The notes beneath the pieces are model-generated. The model did no database searches. It saw only the letters and a list, made by a program, of their open reading frames with translations, and had not been told where the DNA came from. Below, one piece after another: positions 17,531 through 26,610 of a stretch of DNA of 64,000 nucleotides (positions within the stretch are counted from its first letter, which is position 1; each line of letters begins with the position of its first letter). A program made the position numbers and the translations under genes. The stretch covers positions 558,001 through 622,000 of the forward strand of contig NZ_SDWJ01000002.1 in the NCBI RefSeq assembly GCF_009769755.1. Reading direction: 5' to 3'. The DNA comes from Sphingorhabdus profundilacus. GTDB lineage: Bacteria; Pseudomonadota; Alphaproteobacteria; Sphingomonadales; Sphingomonadaceae.

Positions 17531-18218
17531 AGCTGGCCCAGCACTGCCACTGGTGCGCGAAGCCTTTCCGCGCACCATCAGGCTCGTGGCAAGCGCGCGG
17601 CTGCGCGATCCTGTGCTTGCCCCGCTGGTGGACGCGGCCGAGGATATGGACCTTCTTGCAGAGATCGAAGGGGCGACCAGCGGAAGACTGGTTGCTGAAG
17701 AACGCGGCCTGGGCGGTATAAGCGACGATGAACTGGTTCACGGCGTACCTCATGCCAAGTTCATCAATGCGAGTTTTGCTTATGCCAAGCCCCGAGAACC
17801 CATGCGCTTCAATCCAGCTGATCGGGGCGCATGGTACGCTGCTCTGGTTATTGAGACCTGCATTGCCGAAGTCGGTTATCATTTGACCAAAGCGCTCGAA
17901 GATGCCGGCGATTACAACGCGGTCGTCGAATATGGCGAGATGCTTGCCAGCATGTCGGGGGTCTTCATCGATTTGCGTGGGGCGCCAGAGCACCCGGCGC
18001 TCGATCCCGATCCCACCAAAGGCTATGCTGCGGGCAATGCTGTAGCTGCCGGGGCTCGGGCCGAAGGTCATAATGGTATCATCTATCCATCGGTCAGGCA
18101 TGAAGGTGGCACCTGCATTGCCGCTTTATGGCCGAATGTCGTCCAGTCGGTCGTTCAGGGCGCTATGGTACGCCTGACATGGAGCGGATCTCCGGAATAC
18201 CGAACCGAAACCTTATAG
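17517..18218 (+). CDS. RES-domain toxin
   Basis: A 233-aa RES family protein. RES toxins degrade NAD+ as NAD+ phosphorylases, and Xre/MbcA-type antitoxins inhibit them. Visible family features are the N-terminal TIRLVASARLRDP, the central FNPADRGAWYAALVIETCIAEVGYH (conserved Arg, Tyr and Glu) and the C-terminal HNGIIYPSVRHEGG with the conserved Ser. The GTG start overlaps the antitoxin gene. It is the second half of a type II toxin-antitoxin pair that may stabilise the element or act in abortive infection. Confidence 0.88.
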   Translation: MAGSEAGPALPLVREAFPRTIRLVASARLRDPVLAPLVDAAEDMDLLAEIEGATSGRLVAEERGLGGISDDELVHGVPHAKFINASFAYAKPREPMRFNPADRGAWYAALVIETCIAEVGYHLTKALEDAGDYNAVVEYGEMLASMSGVFIDLRGAPEHPALDPDPTKGYAAGNAVAAGARAEGHNGIIYPSVRHEGGTCIAALWPNVVQSVVQGAMVRLTWSGSPEYRTETL

Positions 18219-18332
18219 GTTGATACGCCCGCGCTTGCTGATCCTGCGCCAGCCTTTCCACGAAAATCAATTGCCCTTGCAACTACACGCACGCTGCCTT
18301 GACTGATCTCCCAAACTGCAGGAGCCAACGCC

Positions 18333-20318
18333 GTGACAGCCGCAAAAATTCTCTGGGGCCAGATACTGGCTGTCACATTCATCATCCTGACAGGCGTCTG
18401 GGCAGCGACGCAGTGGACGGCATCTGCACTCGGGTTCCAGACTGAACTCGGGCAACCATGGTTCAATTTATGGGGTCATCCGGTCTACCGGCCATACGAC
18501 CTGTTCTGGTGGTGGTTTTCCTATGACGCTTATGCGCCACATGTGTTCGATACCGGAGGACTTATCGCGACTTCAGGCGGGTTCGTCGCAATCATGGTCG
18601 CGATTTTTATGTCGGTCTGGCGCGGCCGAGAGACAAACAGTTCCAGCACTTATGGTTCAGCGCATTGGGCGACACGCCGCGACATCATCCGTGCCGGACT
18701 TTTTGCCGAACAGGGCGTGGTGCTTGGCAAGTTCAACAACAGCTACCTGCGGCATGATGGGCCAGAGCATGTGCTCTGTTTTGCGCCGACCCGTTCTGGC
18801 AAAGGTGTCGGGCTGGTCATACCGACCCTGCTTACCTGGGCGGGCTCGGCAATAGTCCACGACATCAAGGGCGAGAACTGGAGCCTGACTGCCGGATTTC
18901 GCGCAGGCTTCAGCCGCGTTATCCTGTTCGATCCGACCAATTTACAGTCCGCTGCCTATAATCCACTGCTTGAAGTGCGCCGCGGTATCCGGGAGGTCCG
19001 CGACGTCCAGAATGTTGCCGACATACTCGTCGACCCCGAAGGCAGTCTCGAAAAGCGCAACCATTGGGAAAAGACCAGCCATGCTTTGCTGGTCGGTGCA
19101 ATTCTCCATGTACTCTACGCAGAGTCTGATAAAACACTGCCCGGTGTTGCCGCATTCCTGTCCGATCCCGGCCGCAGTATCGAAACGACGCTCAAGGCAA
19201 TGATGAGCACGCCGCATCTGGGCGAGGCAGGTCCACATCCGGTTGTCGCAAGTGCTGCGCGCGAATTGCTGAACAAGTCGGAGAACGAGCGATCAGGTGT
19301 GCTCTCGACCGCCATGTCATTCCTTGGGCTTTACCGCGATCCAGTGATCGCAGAAGTAACCAGCCGTTCGGCTTGGCGCATCGCCGATCTCGTTGACGCG
19401 AAGTGCCCAGCGACGCTCTATCTGGTCGTGCCGCCGTCGGACATCAGCCGAACAAAGCCCTTGATCCGTCTGATCCTCAACCAGATCGGGCGGCGGTTGA
19501 CCGAGGAATTGGAAGCCGGACGCGACCGGCACCGGCTGCTGCTTATGCTCGATGAATTTCCGGCGCTTGGGCGTCTGGACTTTTTCGAAAGCGCGCTTGC
19601 GTTCATGGCAGGCTACCGCATCAAAGCATTTCTGATCGCCCAGTCGCTCAACCAGATCGAGCGAGCTTATGGCGCCAATAACGCGATCCTGGACAACTGT
19701 CATGTCAGGGTGGCGTTTGCGACCAACGATGAACGTACTGCGAAACGGGTATCGGAATCTTTGGGGACTGCAACTGAGCAACGGGCAATGAAGAATTATG
19801 CCGGCCATAGGCTGTCGCCATGGCTCGGCCACCTCATGATCTCTCGCTCCGAAACCTCGCGGCCGCTCCTCACCCAGGGCGAGATGCTCCAGCTGCCGGA
19901 TACGGACGAGATTGTGATGGTATCGGGAGCGCCCCCGGTCCGGGCAAAGAAGGCGCGCTATTACGCCGACCCTCGCTTACAAAGTCGGATCATAAAGCCG
20001 CCGAAGCCGACTGTTCATATGCGCGTAGGGCTGCCCTCGGATGACTGGAGCGCGTTAGCTGTAATTAAAGCACCCCGGAGGTTGGCCTCCAAAGATACTG
20101 TGGCGCCAGATGAAGCAAATGGCGGGTTGCGCCGCGAACCCGAATTGCCAGTGCATGTCGAGATCGCGCCTCAGACGAAATCGCGGATCAACGAGTTTGA
20201 CTTTGGGGGCACCAATGGCGCGGCCGATGACGCCGCGCGGTCAGAACGACTTCGCAGCCGAATGACCGCTAATGCTCGTCAGGCTGCCCTTGATCCTGGC
20301 GATGGGATCGAGCTGTGA
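18333..20318 (+). CDS. traG: TraG/VirD4-type coupling ATPase
   Basis: A 661-aa coupling protein that brings the relaxase-DNA complex to the secretion channel. Two N-terminal membrane segments (residues about 8-28 and 75-95) precede Walker A APTRSGKGVG (151-160) and Walker B LLLMLDEFPALG; AFLIAQSLNQIERAYG is the usual TraG sensor region. GTG start with CAGGAG 8 bases upstream. The 114-bp gap before it contains GATCCTGC, which resembles IncP nick-site sequences, but I do not call an oriT from this alone. The next gene starts in a GTGA overlap. Confidence 0.93.
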   Translation: MTAAKILWGQILAVTFIILTGVWAATQWTASALGFQTELGQPWFNLWGHPVYRPYDLFWWWFSYDAYAPHVFDTGGLIATSGGFVAIMVAIFMSVWRGRETNSSSTYGSAHWATRRDIIRAGLFAEQGVVLGKFNNSYLRHDGPEHVLCFAPTRSGKGVGLVIPTLLTWAGSAIVHDIKGENWSLTAGFRAGFSRVILFDPTNLQSAAYNPLLEVRRGIREVRDVQNVADILVDPEGSLEKRNHWEKTSHALLVGAILHVLYAESDKTLPGVAAFLSDPGRSIETTLKAMMSTPHLGEAGPHPVVASAARELLNKSENERSGVLSTAMSFLGLYRDPVIAEVTSRSAWRIADLVDAKCPATLYLVVPPSDISRTKPLIRLILNQIGRRLTEELEAGRDRHRLLLMLDEFPALGRLDFFESALAFMAGYRIKAFLIAQSLNQIERAYGANNAILDNCHVRVAFATNDERTAKRVSESLGTATEQRAMKNYAGHRLSPWLGHLMISRSETSRPLLTQGEMLQLPDTDEIVMVSGAPPVRAKKARYYADPRLQSRIIKPPKPTVHMRVGLPSDDWSALAVIKAPRRLASKDTVAPDEANGGLRREPELPVHVEIAPQTKSRINEFDFGGTNGAADDAARSERLRSRMTANARQAALDPGDGIEL

Positions 20319-20695
20319 AATCGAAACATACTTTCCGGCTCTCACCAGAAGTAGCCCGATACCTATCCGATTATGCGGCGCGAAAGCGCGTGTCTCAGGC
20401 TGAGCTTGTTGAAGCGGCTCTGGTCTCATTCCTGTCGCCCGATGGATCGGAGCGAATGGAGGCGGCATTCAGCAGGCGCATCGATCGGGTGATGCGCCAG
20501 ATAGAAAATCTGGACCGGAGCGTCGAAATTGGGAATGAGGCTTTGGCGTTGTTCGTTCGTTTTTGGCTGACGGCCAACCCACCTTTGCCCGACAGTGCAG
20601 TCGCGGCTGCGCAGGCACAGGGCAAAGAGAGATATGATAGTTTTTTGGAAGCGCTAATGCGCAGGCTAGGCACCGCTGAGCGGCTTGTTCGCTAA
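20315..20695 (+). CDS. CopG/ribbon-helix-helix protein
   Basis: A 126-aa protein with an N-terminal ribbon-helix-helix segment (KHTFRLSPEVARYLSDYAAR, then KRVSQAELVEAAL). The rest is helical and of unknown role. It begins in a GTGA overlap with traG. A CopG-like gene between traG and trbB is standard in these elements and is probably a regulator. Here a 9.8-kb block separates it from trbB. Confidence 0.82.
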   Translation: MKSKHTFRLSPEVARYLSDYAARKRVSQAELVEAALVSFLSPDGSERMEAAFSRRIDRVMRQIENLDRSVEIGNEALALFVRFWLTANPPLPDSAVAAAQAQGKERYDSFLEALMRRLGTAERLVR

Positions 20696-20911
20696 GTCAG
20701 ATATCGCTAACAATGCGGACGAAGGGGGTCAAACTGCCTCCAAAACAGCTGCCGTAAGTTCACGTGCTGGACTAAACAAATTCGATGGCCCGAACTAGCA
20801 GAAGTGCCCAGTAACTTTCGGGTATTAAGCAACGGGTAAACTCTCGTTTCGCCACTCGCAGCTAAACCGGTTGCTCGATCACAATTTAATTTGGTTGATT
20901 GTCGATATCCG

Positions 20912-21688
20912 TTATTCGGCGCCGAAGCCTGGAAAATCCAGCTGCTCTCCGAAAGTGGGGAATAACTTCGACGCCTTATCGTTGAGCAATGCTTCGCAAA
21001 GTCCCGGTGCGCTAGCAAAGTGGTCAAGAACATTATTCGGGTAAAGCGATCGCTCTATGTCAACGATACGTGCGAAGGAATGTTCGTTAAGCTCTCGCTC
21101 TATAAAGCTCTGAAGGCTAGGACCAGGCCGAAAACCCCAAAGCAGAATGCGCCGCGAGGCGCGCAGCAAATTCCCGTCAATTGAGGGATTTGGAAGCAGG
21201 TTGACGTCGATGGATCGTTTGTTGATCCGCTCTAAATATCCTGGGAGAGCATGCAATCGCTTCTTCCCGATTTCGTAGCAAATTGCGTCGCAGTCGAAAA
21301 ATGTGGTGTGAACAAGATCTGCCAGCGATTTCACTTGAACCAGGCCGACGGCCGCAGCCCAAGTGTTGGGTAGCGACCAAAAATCAACCTTCCAGTGCGG
21401 GTGGATCGACGAGAAACCGCCAAATCTGTTTGGTGTCGCGCCTATCTTCAATGCAAGCGCAGCTACATCTTCCGGTGTCGCGTCAACAACAAGGTCAATG
21501 TCGGATCTAAAGCCAACCTTGCCGCGGCGCGCGATGTCGCGGACTAGGCCGCCAATAATGGCTATGGGACCCAAGGGCTCGAACTGCGTTGAAATAATCT
21601 CCCGAAGGCGTCGAATTGGCAACGCATCTTCGCGGAGATAATCGTCGATGCGTCGCTTAAGCGTGGGAAGGGTCGCCGCAGGCTGCAC
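20912..21688 (-). CDS. Nucleotidyltransferase-like protein paired with a dGTPase
   Basis: A 258-aa protein with a polymerase-beta-type nucleotidyltransferase core: IIGGLVRDIARRG (GG 46-47, R50, D51) and RSDIDLVVDA (D63, D65), as in CCA-adding and related enzymes, but with an unusual C-terminal half. The GTG start follows the dGTPase TAG stop codon directly, without a gap, so the two genes are surely co-translated. I know dGTPase-like proteins as phage defence enzymes that empty the dNTP pool; a nucleotidyltransferase partner might sense, modify or counteract it. This link is inference. Confidence 0.72.
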   Translation of the reverse strand: MQPAATLPTLKRRIDDYLREDALPIRRLREIISTQFEPLGPIAIIGGLVRDIARRGKVGFRSDIDLVVDATPEDVAALALKIGATPNRFGGFSSIHPHWKVDFWSLPNTWAAAVGLVQVKSLADLVHTTFFDCDAICYEIGKKRLHALPGYLERINKRSIDVNLLPNPSIDGNLLRASRRILLWGFRPGPSLQSFIERELNEHSFARIVDIERSLYPNNVLDHFASAPGLCEALLNDKASKLFPTFGEQLDFPGFGAE

Positions 21689-23098
21689 CTAGGTCATGTC
21701 CTTCAAATCTTCCCAGAGCTTCATCGTGAAAGTGTCTGTCATGCCCGAGATCATATCCGTAAGTAGGCGCAGTTCGCGGTAGCGAACCGAAGCTGCGATG
21801 CCTTCTGAGCTTGCAGAACGCGACGCGTCTTCGAGGTAGTTTTGACTTATGAGGGCAAACACGTATTTGTTCTTAGCGCCTGAGCGCCGAGCTAGGATGT
21901 CGTCGAACTTTTCATGCGGTCTGTCGTGAATTGCCTCCCAGAACGTCGTCATCAGCCCATCGATGGCCTCCGCCCCTCGCGCCTCCATGCGCAACACACC
22001 CGGATTGCTGAAGGCATGTTGGACGGCAAGCGCCTTCAGCTTTTCGCAAAGAGGACTGTCATCCATGAGCGGCGCAACGTGTGTAAAGTCGTTTACCGCC
22101 TGACCAGCTGCAACAAAGTTGTCGCTGGCATGGTCAATAAGTGCGTCAATGAAATAGGCCCGCAAATAGCCAATTTTGATGTCTCTCGCGAGCTCTGGTC
22201 GCCGACTGGCGGCGTCAACTTCATCGAACTTCGCACGCGTCTTTGCTACGACTGCGTGACCGGCTGTGCCGACATCCGCTATAAGGCTAGCGATAACGTC
22301 ATCCGGGGAAATAACGCCCTTCTTCATTGCATCATCGACGTCGAGCACGGAGTAGGCAATGTCATCGCAGGCTTCCATAATCCAAGTCAGCGGATGGCGC
22401 TGGCGCTCCTTGAGACCCGTCACTGCGCGGAGCATCTCGACTAAGGTTCGCTCCGATTCAAAATACCCATACTTCTTTGTTATTGGATTGCCCTTAACGC
22501 GATTGGGAGCTCCAACGGGATACTTTATCGCGGCGATCAGTGTAGCGTAGGTCAAATCTAGGCCGAGGTGGGCAATGTTCGTCTGGAGCTTGGAAACCAA
22601 CCGCAAAGTCTGGGGATTCCCGTCGAACTCCAAAAATTCTTTGTGGAGCTCTTTCGGGATGGCGACGGGCAATCCCTCACCCTTATCGCTATGGTTTGTG
22701 AATATCCATTGCCTCTGTTGGAACCAACGCCCGATTGCCGTTTCGCCTTGATGGCCAAATGCCGGGTTGCCCAGGTCATGGGCCAACCCGATCGCCGAAA
22801 GCATGGGTTGCACGACTTGGTGTAAATCAGCGCCTATGAATAGATCGGGATTCGCGGCGTAGATGCGCGTCCCGATTGAGCGAGCGAGATTGGCCACCTC
22901 GTGGGAATGCGTGAGCCTAGTTCGCACTCCGTCGTTTTCGTCCATCGGCCACACCTGTGTCTTGTCGGACAATCGCCTCACAGGTGTTGAGAACAGCAGT
23001 CGATCATAGTCCTGTTGGAACCTAGACCGCACATCATCCAGCTTCTCCGCCTCATTTGCGGGGTCGCCCGCACGTCTGTCCGACCATATTGTTGTCAT
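21689..23098 (-). CDS. dGTPase-like HD-domain dNTP triphosphohydrolase
   Basis: A 469-aa HD-superfamily enzyme of the Dgt family. Near the N-terminus it has RSRFQQDYDRLLFSTPVRRL and TQVW; the metal site is formed by RLTHSHEVANLAR (H64 and H66) and GLAHDLGNPAFGHQGE (H107, D108). Further on, WIMEACDDIAYSVLDVDDA is the conserved second HD region. Dgt enzymes split dNTPs to nucleoside and triphosphate, and defence-type members deplete dNTPs during phage infection. It is the first gene of a two-gene operon within a defence island, so a defence role is likelier than housekeeping. Confidence 0.88.
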   Translation of the reverse strand: MTTIWSDRRAGDPANEAEKLDDVRSRFQQDYDRLLFSTPVRRLSDKTQVWPMDENDGVRTRLTHSHEVANLARSIGTRIYAANPDLFIGADLHQVVQPMLSAIGLAHDLGNPAFGHQGETAIGRWFQQRQWIFTNHSDKGEGLPVAIPKELHKEFLEFDGNPQTLRLVSKLQTNIAHLGLDLTYATLIAAIKYPVGAPNRVKGNPITKKYGYFESERTLVEMLRAVTGLKERQRHPLTWIMEACDDIAYSVLDVDDAMKKGVISPDDVIASLIADVGTAGHAVVAKTRAKFDEVDAASRRPELARDIKIGYLRAYFIDALIDHASDNFVAAGQAVNDFTHVAPLMDDSPLCEKLKALAVQHAFSNPGVLRMEARGAEAIDGLMTTFWEAIHDRPHEKFDDILARRSGAKNKYVFALISQNYLEDASRSASSEGIAASVRYRELRLLTDMISGMTDTFTMKLWEDLKDMT

Positions 23099-23509
23099 CC
23101 GAATCCATCACCGCTACGTTTCATTGCAACAAGGCGATAGGCGTCGACGTGGGCCTTTCCAAGCTGCACTTGATCTTCTGCAGCATTCTTCGCAAACCTA
23201 TTGGGTACGCGACGAAGCTAGGTCACAAACTTAACCGCTAAAACTGCGTCAGTAACAATGAAGCTAAAGAGGGCAGGTCATCGGATTGCAGCACCAGTTT
23301 GTTGTCCTACGTTCGCTCAATCCCGCCGATTTGGAGTCTCATTCTGTGTCGCGCTAGTGAACCATGCAATTATTCCACGAGGAAAATGAGCTAGCGAGAG
23401 TCGCTGCAACCTGGTGAAGCAATGCTGTTGCGTGGAAAGCCAACTCGCTATAGTTATCCAAAAAACTTGGATGCGCTATTCGTCGCAACGTAATGAAACA
23501 GGGGGCGCC
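23099..23509. other. 411-bp divergent gap between dGTPase and methyltransferase units
   Basis: Contains the promoters of both divergent units. I see no supported gene and no clear repeat. The base composition is richer in AT than in the neighbouring backbone genes, as often seen in acquired defence DNA. Confidence 0.35.
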
Positions 23510-23584
23510 ATGAAAATCGGGAGCGGGATCACCGTCGTTTCATCCCGATTCCGATCCAGTTTTGGGCGCGAGTTGCCGAAATGA
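23510..23584 (+). CDS. Possible 24-aa leader peptide of the methyltransferase gene
   Basis: ATG at 23510 behind AGGGGGCGCC opens a 24-codon frame (MKIGSGITVVSS...), whose TGA overlaps the methyltransferase ATG (ATGA). It contains an imperfect inverted repeat (ATCGGGAGCGGGAT, 23516-23529, against ATCCCGATTCCGAT, 23542-23555; 12 of 14 positions match). The methyltransferase has no good ribosome binding site of its own, so translation may depend on this short frame. Too short to judge by codon use. Confidence 0.4.
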   Translation: MKIGSGITVVSSRFRSSFGRELPK

Positions 23585-26500
23585 TCCATTACAAGGAAAT
23601 CATTGCAGAGCACGGTGGTGACCGCGCAAGCTTTTTAAGCTTTGATAATGAGGATGATCAACTCCATCTCCTCCCATACGCGACGTTGACAGCCGCGCGG
23701 GGCTCCGACGAACTTTCGGCATTGATCGGCGTTTATGAGTGGCAGGGCGGGCCGCTTTTCATGCTTGTAAACGGCGATGCGCTCGGCAGTGATAGCGTTA
23801 AGCTGAGCCGCCTGCGTCGCTTGGTTGCGATGCGCGGCGATGCTCCTTATCTGGCGGTCGCTGAGGCAAGTAGGCTCACTTTTTACGGCGTTGGCCTTGA
23901 TGATAATTCGCCGATGGCTATCGATGGCGAATTGGACCATGTCCAACTCCTCATCCCGCATATTGTTAATAGACGTCCAGGGTTCGCTTCGAAACAGCGA
24001 TGGATAAGCGATGTGATCCTGAAACTTCTGACCGAGGCGCTTGATGCCTTGGTCGCGCTTGGGATTGACAATGGCAACGCGATTTCGCTGGCTGGCCGCG
24101 CCTTATTCACACGTTTTCTCGCTGATCGCCATTTGTTGAACGACGAGGTCATTGCAATCGGGCCATCCGGTGCTGGCTCGCTGTTTGATACGCACGACAG
24201 TGTAGTAAAAATATCCAATTGGCTGGACGACACTTTCAACGGCGATTTCCTGCCGTTGTCGGAGACAACAATCAGAACCTTTCCAGCAGAAGCATTTCAA
24301 ACGGTCGGTAACATATTGCGCCGAGCAGAGAGCGGCCAGCTTCAGCTCGATTGGAGCGAGGACTGGGCGAAGCTAGATTTTGCACACATTCCGGTTGGTG
24401 TACTGAGCCAAGCGTATGAGCAGTATCTCGGCACCCATCAAAAGGACAAGCAAAAGAAAGAAGGCAGTTTCTACACGCCTCGGCACATCGCCGACCTTAT
24501 GGTGCATGCGTCATTTGCCGCTTTGAAACGCGACGGCAAAGCACACACTGCCAAGGTACTCGACCCCGCAGCGGGTGCAGGCGTTTTCCTGATTACAGCG
24601 TTCAGGCAGCTGGTCAAAGAGCGTTGGCAGCATGATGGCAAGCGACCCGGCACCAAGGTGCTGCGCGAAATACTTTACGGACAAATCCGCGGCTTCGACA
24701 TAAACGATTCCGCTCTGCGCTTTGCTGCGCTTGGGCTTTATCTTATGTCCATCGAATTAGACGCTGCGCCAAAACCAGTCGAAAAGCTAAAATTTGAGCG
24801 GGACCTTCGCAAAACAGTCATTTTTGAGCTTGGCAACGACAGTGACTCAGAGGGATCTGAAGGTCTCGGCAGCTTAGGCGACCAAGTTGGGCAGGAACAC
24901 AATGGTCAATACGACCTCGTGATCGGTAACCCTCCTTGGTCATCGATAACAAATCTGGATCAATGGCCGACGGTGATTGAGCGCGTTTCAAGGATCGCTC
25001 GTACTCGATTGAAAAATGATATGGCAGTTGCACTGCTGCCCAATGAAGTGCTTGACCTGCCCTTTGTCTGGCGAGCGATGGAATGGGCAAAACCGAATAG
25101 CCAAATCGCTTTTGCCCTGCACGGTCGCCTTTTGTTTCAACGCGGCGAGGGCATGGACAAGGCGCTCATGGCAATATGCCGATCCATTGATGTGACGGGC
25201 ATCATCAACGGGGCTGAGGTCCGTCAATCTAAAGTGTGGCCAAACGTCGCTGCACCCTTCTGCCTGCTGTTTGCGCGCAATATTGCAAGCCCGCCCGGCG
25301 CGGGATTTAAATTTATCAGCCCACATCTAGAAGGCCCACTTTCTGAGAGTGGCAGCTGGAGAATTGATCCCGCTAAAACCGAGATCGTGTCAATTGACCG
25401 TCTTGAAGAGCGACCCGAGCTACTGAAAGCTCTATTCCGAGGAACGAGACTTGATCTGGAAGTTTTTGAACGCTTGTCATCTAAGGAATATCCTTCTTTC
25501 GGCGAGTATTGGCAAAGCCTACACGGAGGGACTTCAAAACAACCTAATTGCTCAGGTAAGGGTTTTGGGAAACTCTTAGAGAAAAGCCGCCTCAATCCCA
25601 AAGAAGGCGGTCTCCCAGGTTACTCGGCAGATATGCTGCTTGATCTACCCGTTCTGGAGCACTGTAATTTTAAAGGTGTTCTTCTTGAAACTTCTAAATT
25701 TAGGCCGTTCCGCCAGCTATACAAGCCACGTGTACATCGGCGGGGCCAAGCGAATTTGTACAAAGGGCCAATGCTCTTGGTGAAAAAATCGCCTAATGCG
25801 TTGCACGGACGCATTGGAGCCGCCGTTTCTTTGACAGACCTTGCATTTAATGAAACTTATTATGGCTATAGCGCTCACCTGCAAAGTTCAGCTGCTGAAT
25901 TGACCAAATATCTGTGCCTAGTAATCAGCAGTAAAATTGCACTTTGGCATGCCTTGATTACCAGCGGCGGTTTCGGCGTTGAACGGGAGGTAGTGGAGAA
26001 GTTTAATATCCAAGAGACCCCCCTTCCAAGATTTGACAATTTGAGCGCTGCGAACCGCGAAAAAGCCGCTTCGCTTTTTGCTGAGCTCGCTGAAGGTGAA
26101 ACGCCCGAGCGATGGAAAAGCACGGACGAGTGGGTTGGCTCGTTGTTCGACCTGACACCCGATGACGTTCAAACAATTTCGGACACTTTGGCCTATGGCT
26201 TGCCTTTTAGCGACCACAAGGATGCAGCCCGAGCGCCAACCTCCGCCGAGTCACGAAAGCTATTTGCTGATCGCCTTGATAACGAACTGAAGCCTTGGGC
26301 AGAACGCTTCGGTCGAAAGCTTGCAGTTCAACCCATTGCGTCGCCGACCCTTTCGCCTTGGCAGTTCGTGGCAATCTCCGCCAGAGTTAATGAGGTTGGA
26401 CAAATTGACGCTGCCCTTTTGCAATCTATGCAGCAGGCTGCTGATACCTTATCTTCAAGCGAAATCATCTACCGCGATGAACAAAGCGATTGCCTGTTCG

Positions 26501-26610
26501 TTGGACGCCTAAATCAGGCGCGCTATTGGTCAATCAGTCACGCCCGACTGGTCGCTCGTCGACTCATCTGGGAACATGTCGATTTTCTGTCGGGTAAGCT
26601 CGCCGCATGA
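23581..26610 (+). CDS. Class I N6-adenine DNA methyltransferase of a two-gene R-M system
   Basis: A 1009-aa protein. GSFYTPRHIADLM (295-307) and motif I KVLDPAAGAGVFLI (325-338) with motif IV DLVIGNPPWSS (NPPW 450-453) mark an N6-adenine methyltransferase of the type I/type IIG (Eco57I-like) kind. The N-terminal 280 residues are of unknown fold and the C-terminal 450 residues probably hold the target recognition and helical parts. I see no PD-(D/E)XK motif within this protein; that is in the next gene, which starts in an ATGA overlap. It therefore looks like a split type II system rather than a fused IIG enzyme; relation to PglX-type BREX methylases is possible, but no other BREX gene is present. 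Confidence 0.85.
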   Translation: MIHYKEIIAEHGGDRASFLSFDNEDDQLHLLPYATLTAARGSDELSALIGVYEWQGGPLFMLVNGDALGSDSVKLSRLRRLVAMRGDAPYLAVAEASRLTFYGVGLDDNSPMAIDGELDHVQLLIPHIVNRRPGFASKQRWISDVILKLLTEALDALVALGIDNGNAISLAGRALFTRFLADRHLLNDEVIAIGPSGAGSLFDTHDSVVKISNWLDDTFNGDFLPLSETTIRTFPAEAFQTVGNILRRAESGQLQLDWSEDWAKLDFAHIPVGVLSQAYEQYLGTHQKDKQKKEGSFYTPRHIADLMVHASFAALKRDGKAHTAKVLDPAAGAGVFLITAFRQLVKERWQHDGKRPGTKVLREILYGQIRGFDINDSALRFAALGLYLMSIELDAAPKPVEKLKFERDLRKTVIFELGNDSDSEGSEGLGSLGDQVGQEHNGQYDLVIGNPPWSSITNLDQWPTVIERVSRIARTRLKNDMAVALLPNEVLDLPFVWRAMEWAKPNSQIAFALHGRLLFQRGEGMDKALMAICRSIDVTGIINGAEVRQSKVWPNVAAPFCLLFARNIASPPGAGFKFISPHLEGPLSESGSWRIDPAKTEIVSIDRLEERPELLKALFRGTRLDLEVFERLSSKEYPSFGEYWQSLHGGTSKQPNCSGKGFGKLLEKSRLNPKEGGLPGYSADMLLDLPVLEHCNFKGVLLETSKFRPFRQLYKPRVHRRGQANLYKGPMLLVKKSPNALHGRIGAAVSLTDLAFNETYYGYSAHLQSSAAELTKYLCLVISSKIALWHALITSGGFGVEREVVEKFNIQETPLPRFDNLSAANREKAASLFAELAEGETPERWKSTDEWVGSLFDLTPDDVQTISDTLAYGLPFSDHKDAARAPTSAESRKLFADRLDNELKPWAERFGRKLAVQPIASPTLSPWQFVAISARVNEVGQIDAALLQSMQQAADTLSSSEIIYRDEQSDCLFVGRLNQARYWSISHARLVARRLIWEHVDFLSGKLAA

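Noticed and set aside
18239-18250. GATCCTGC before traG as an IncP-like nick site (oriT)
   Set aside because: The motif is too short to be significant in 64 kb and no clear inverted repeat next to it supports an oriT.
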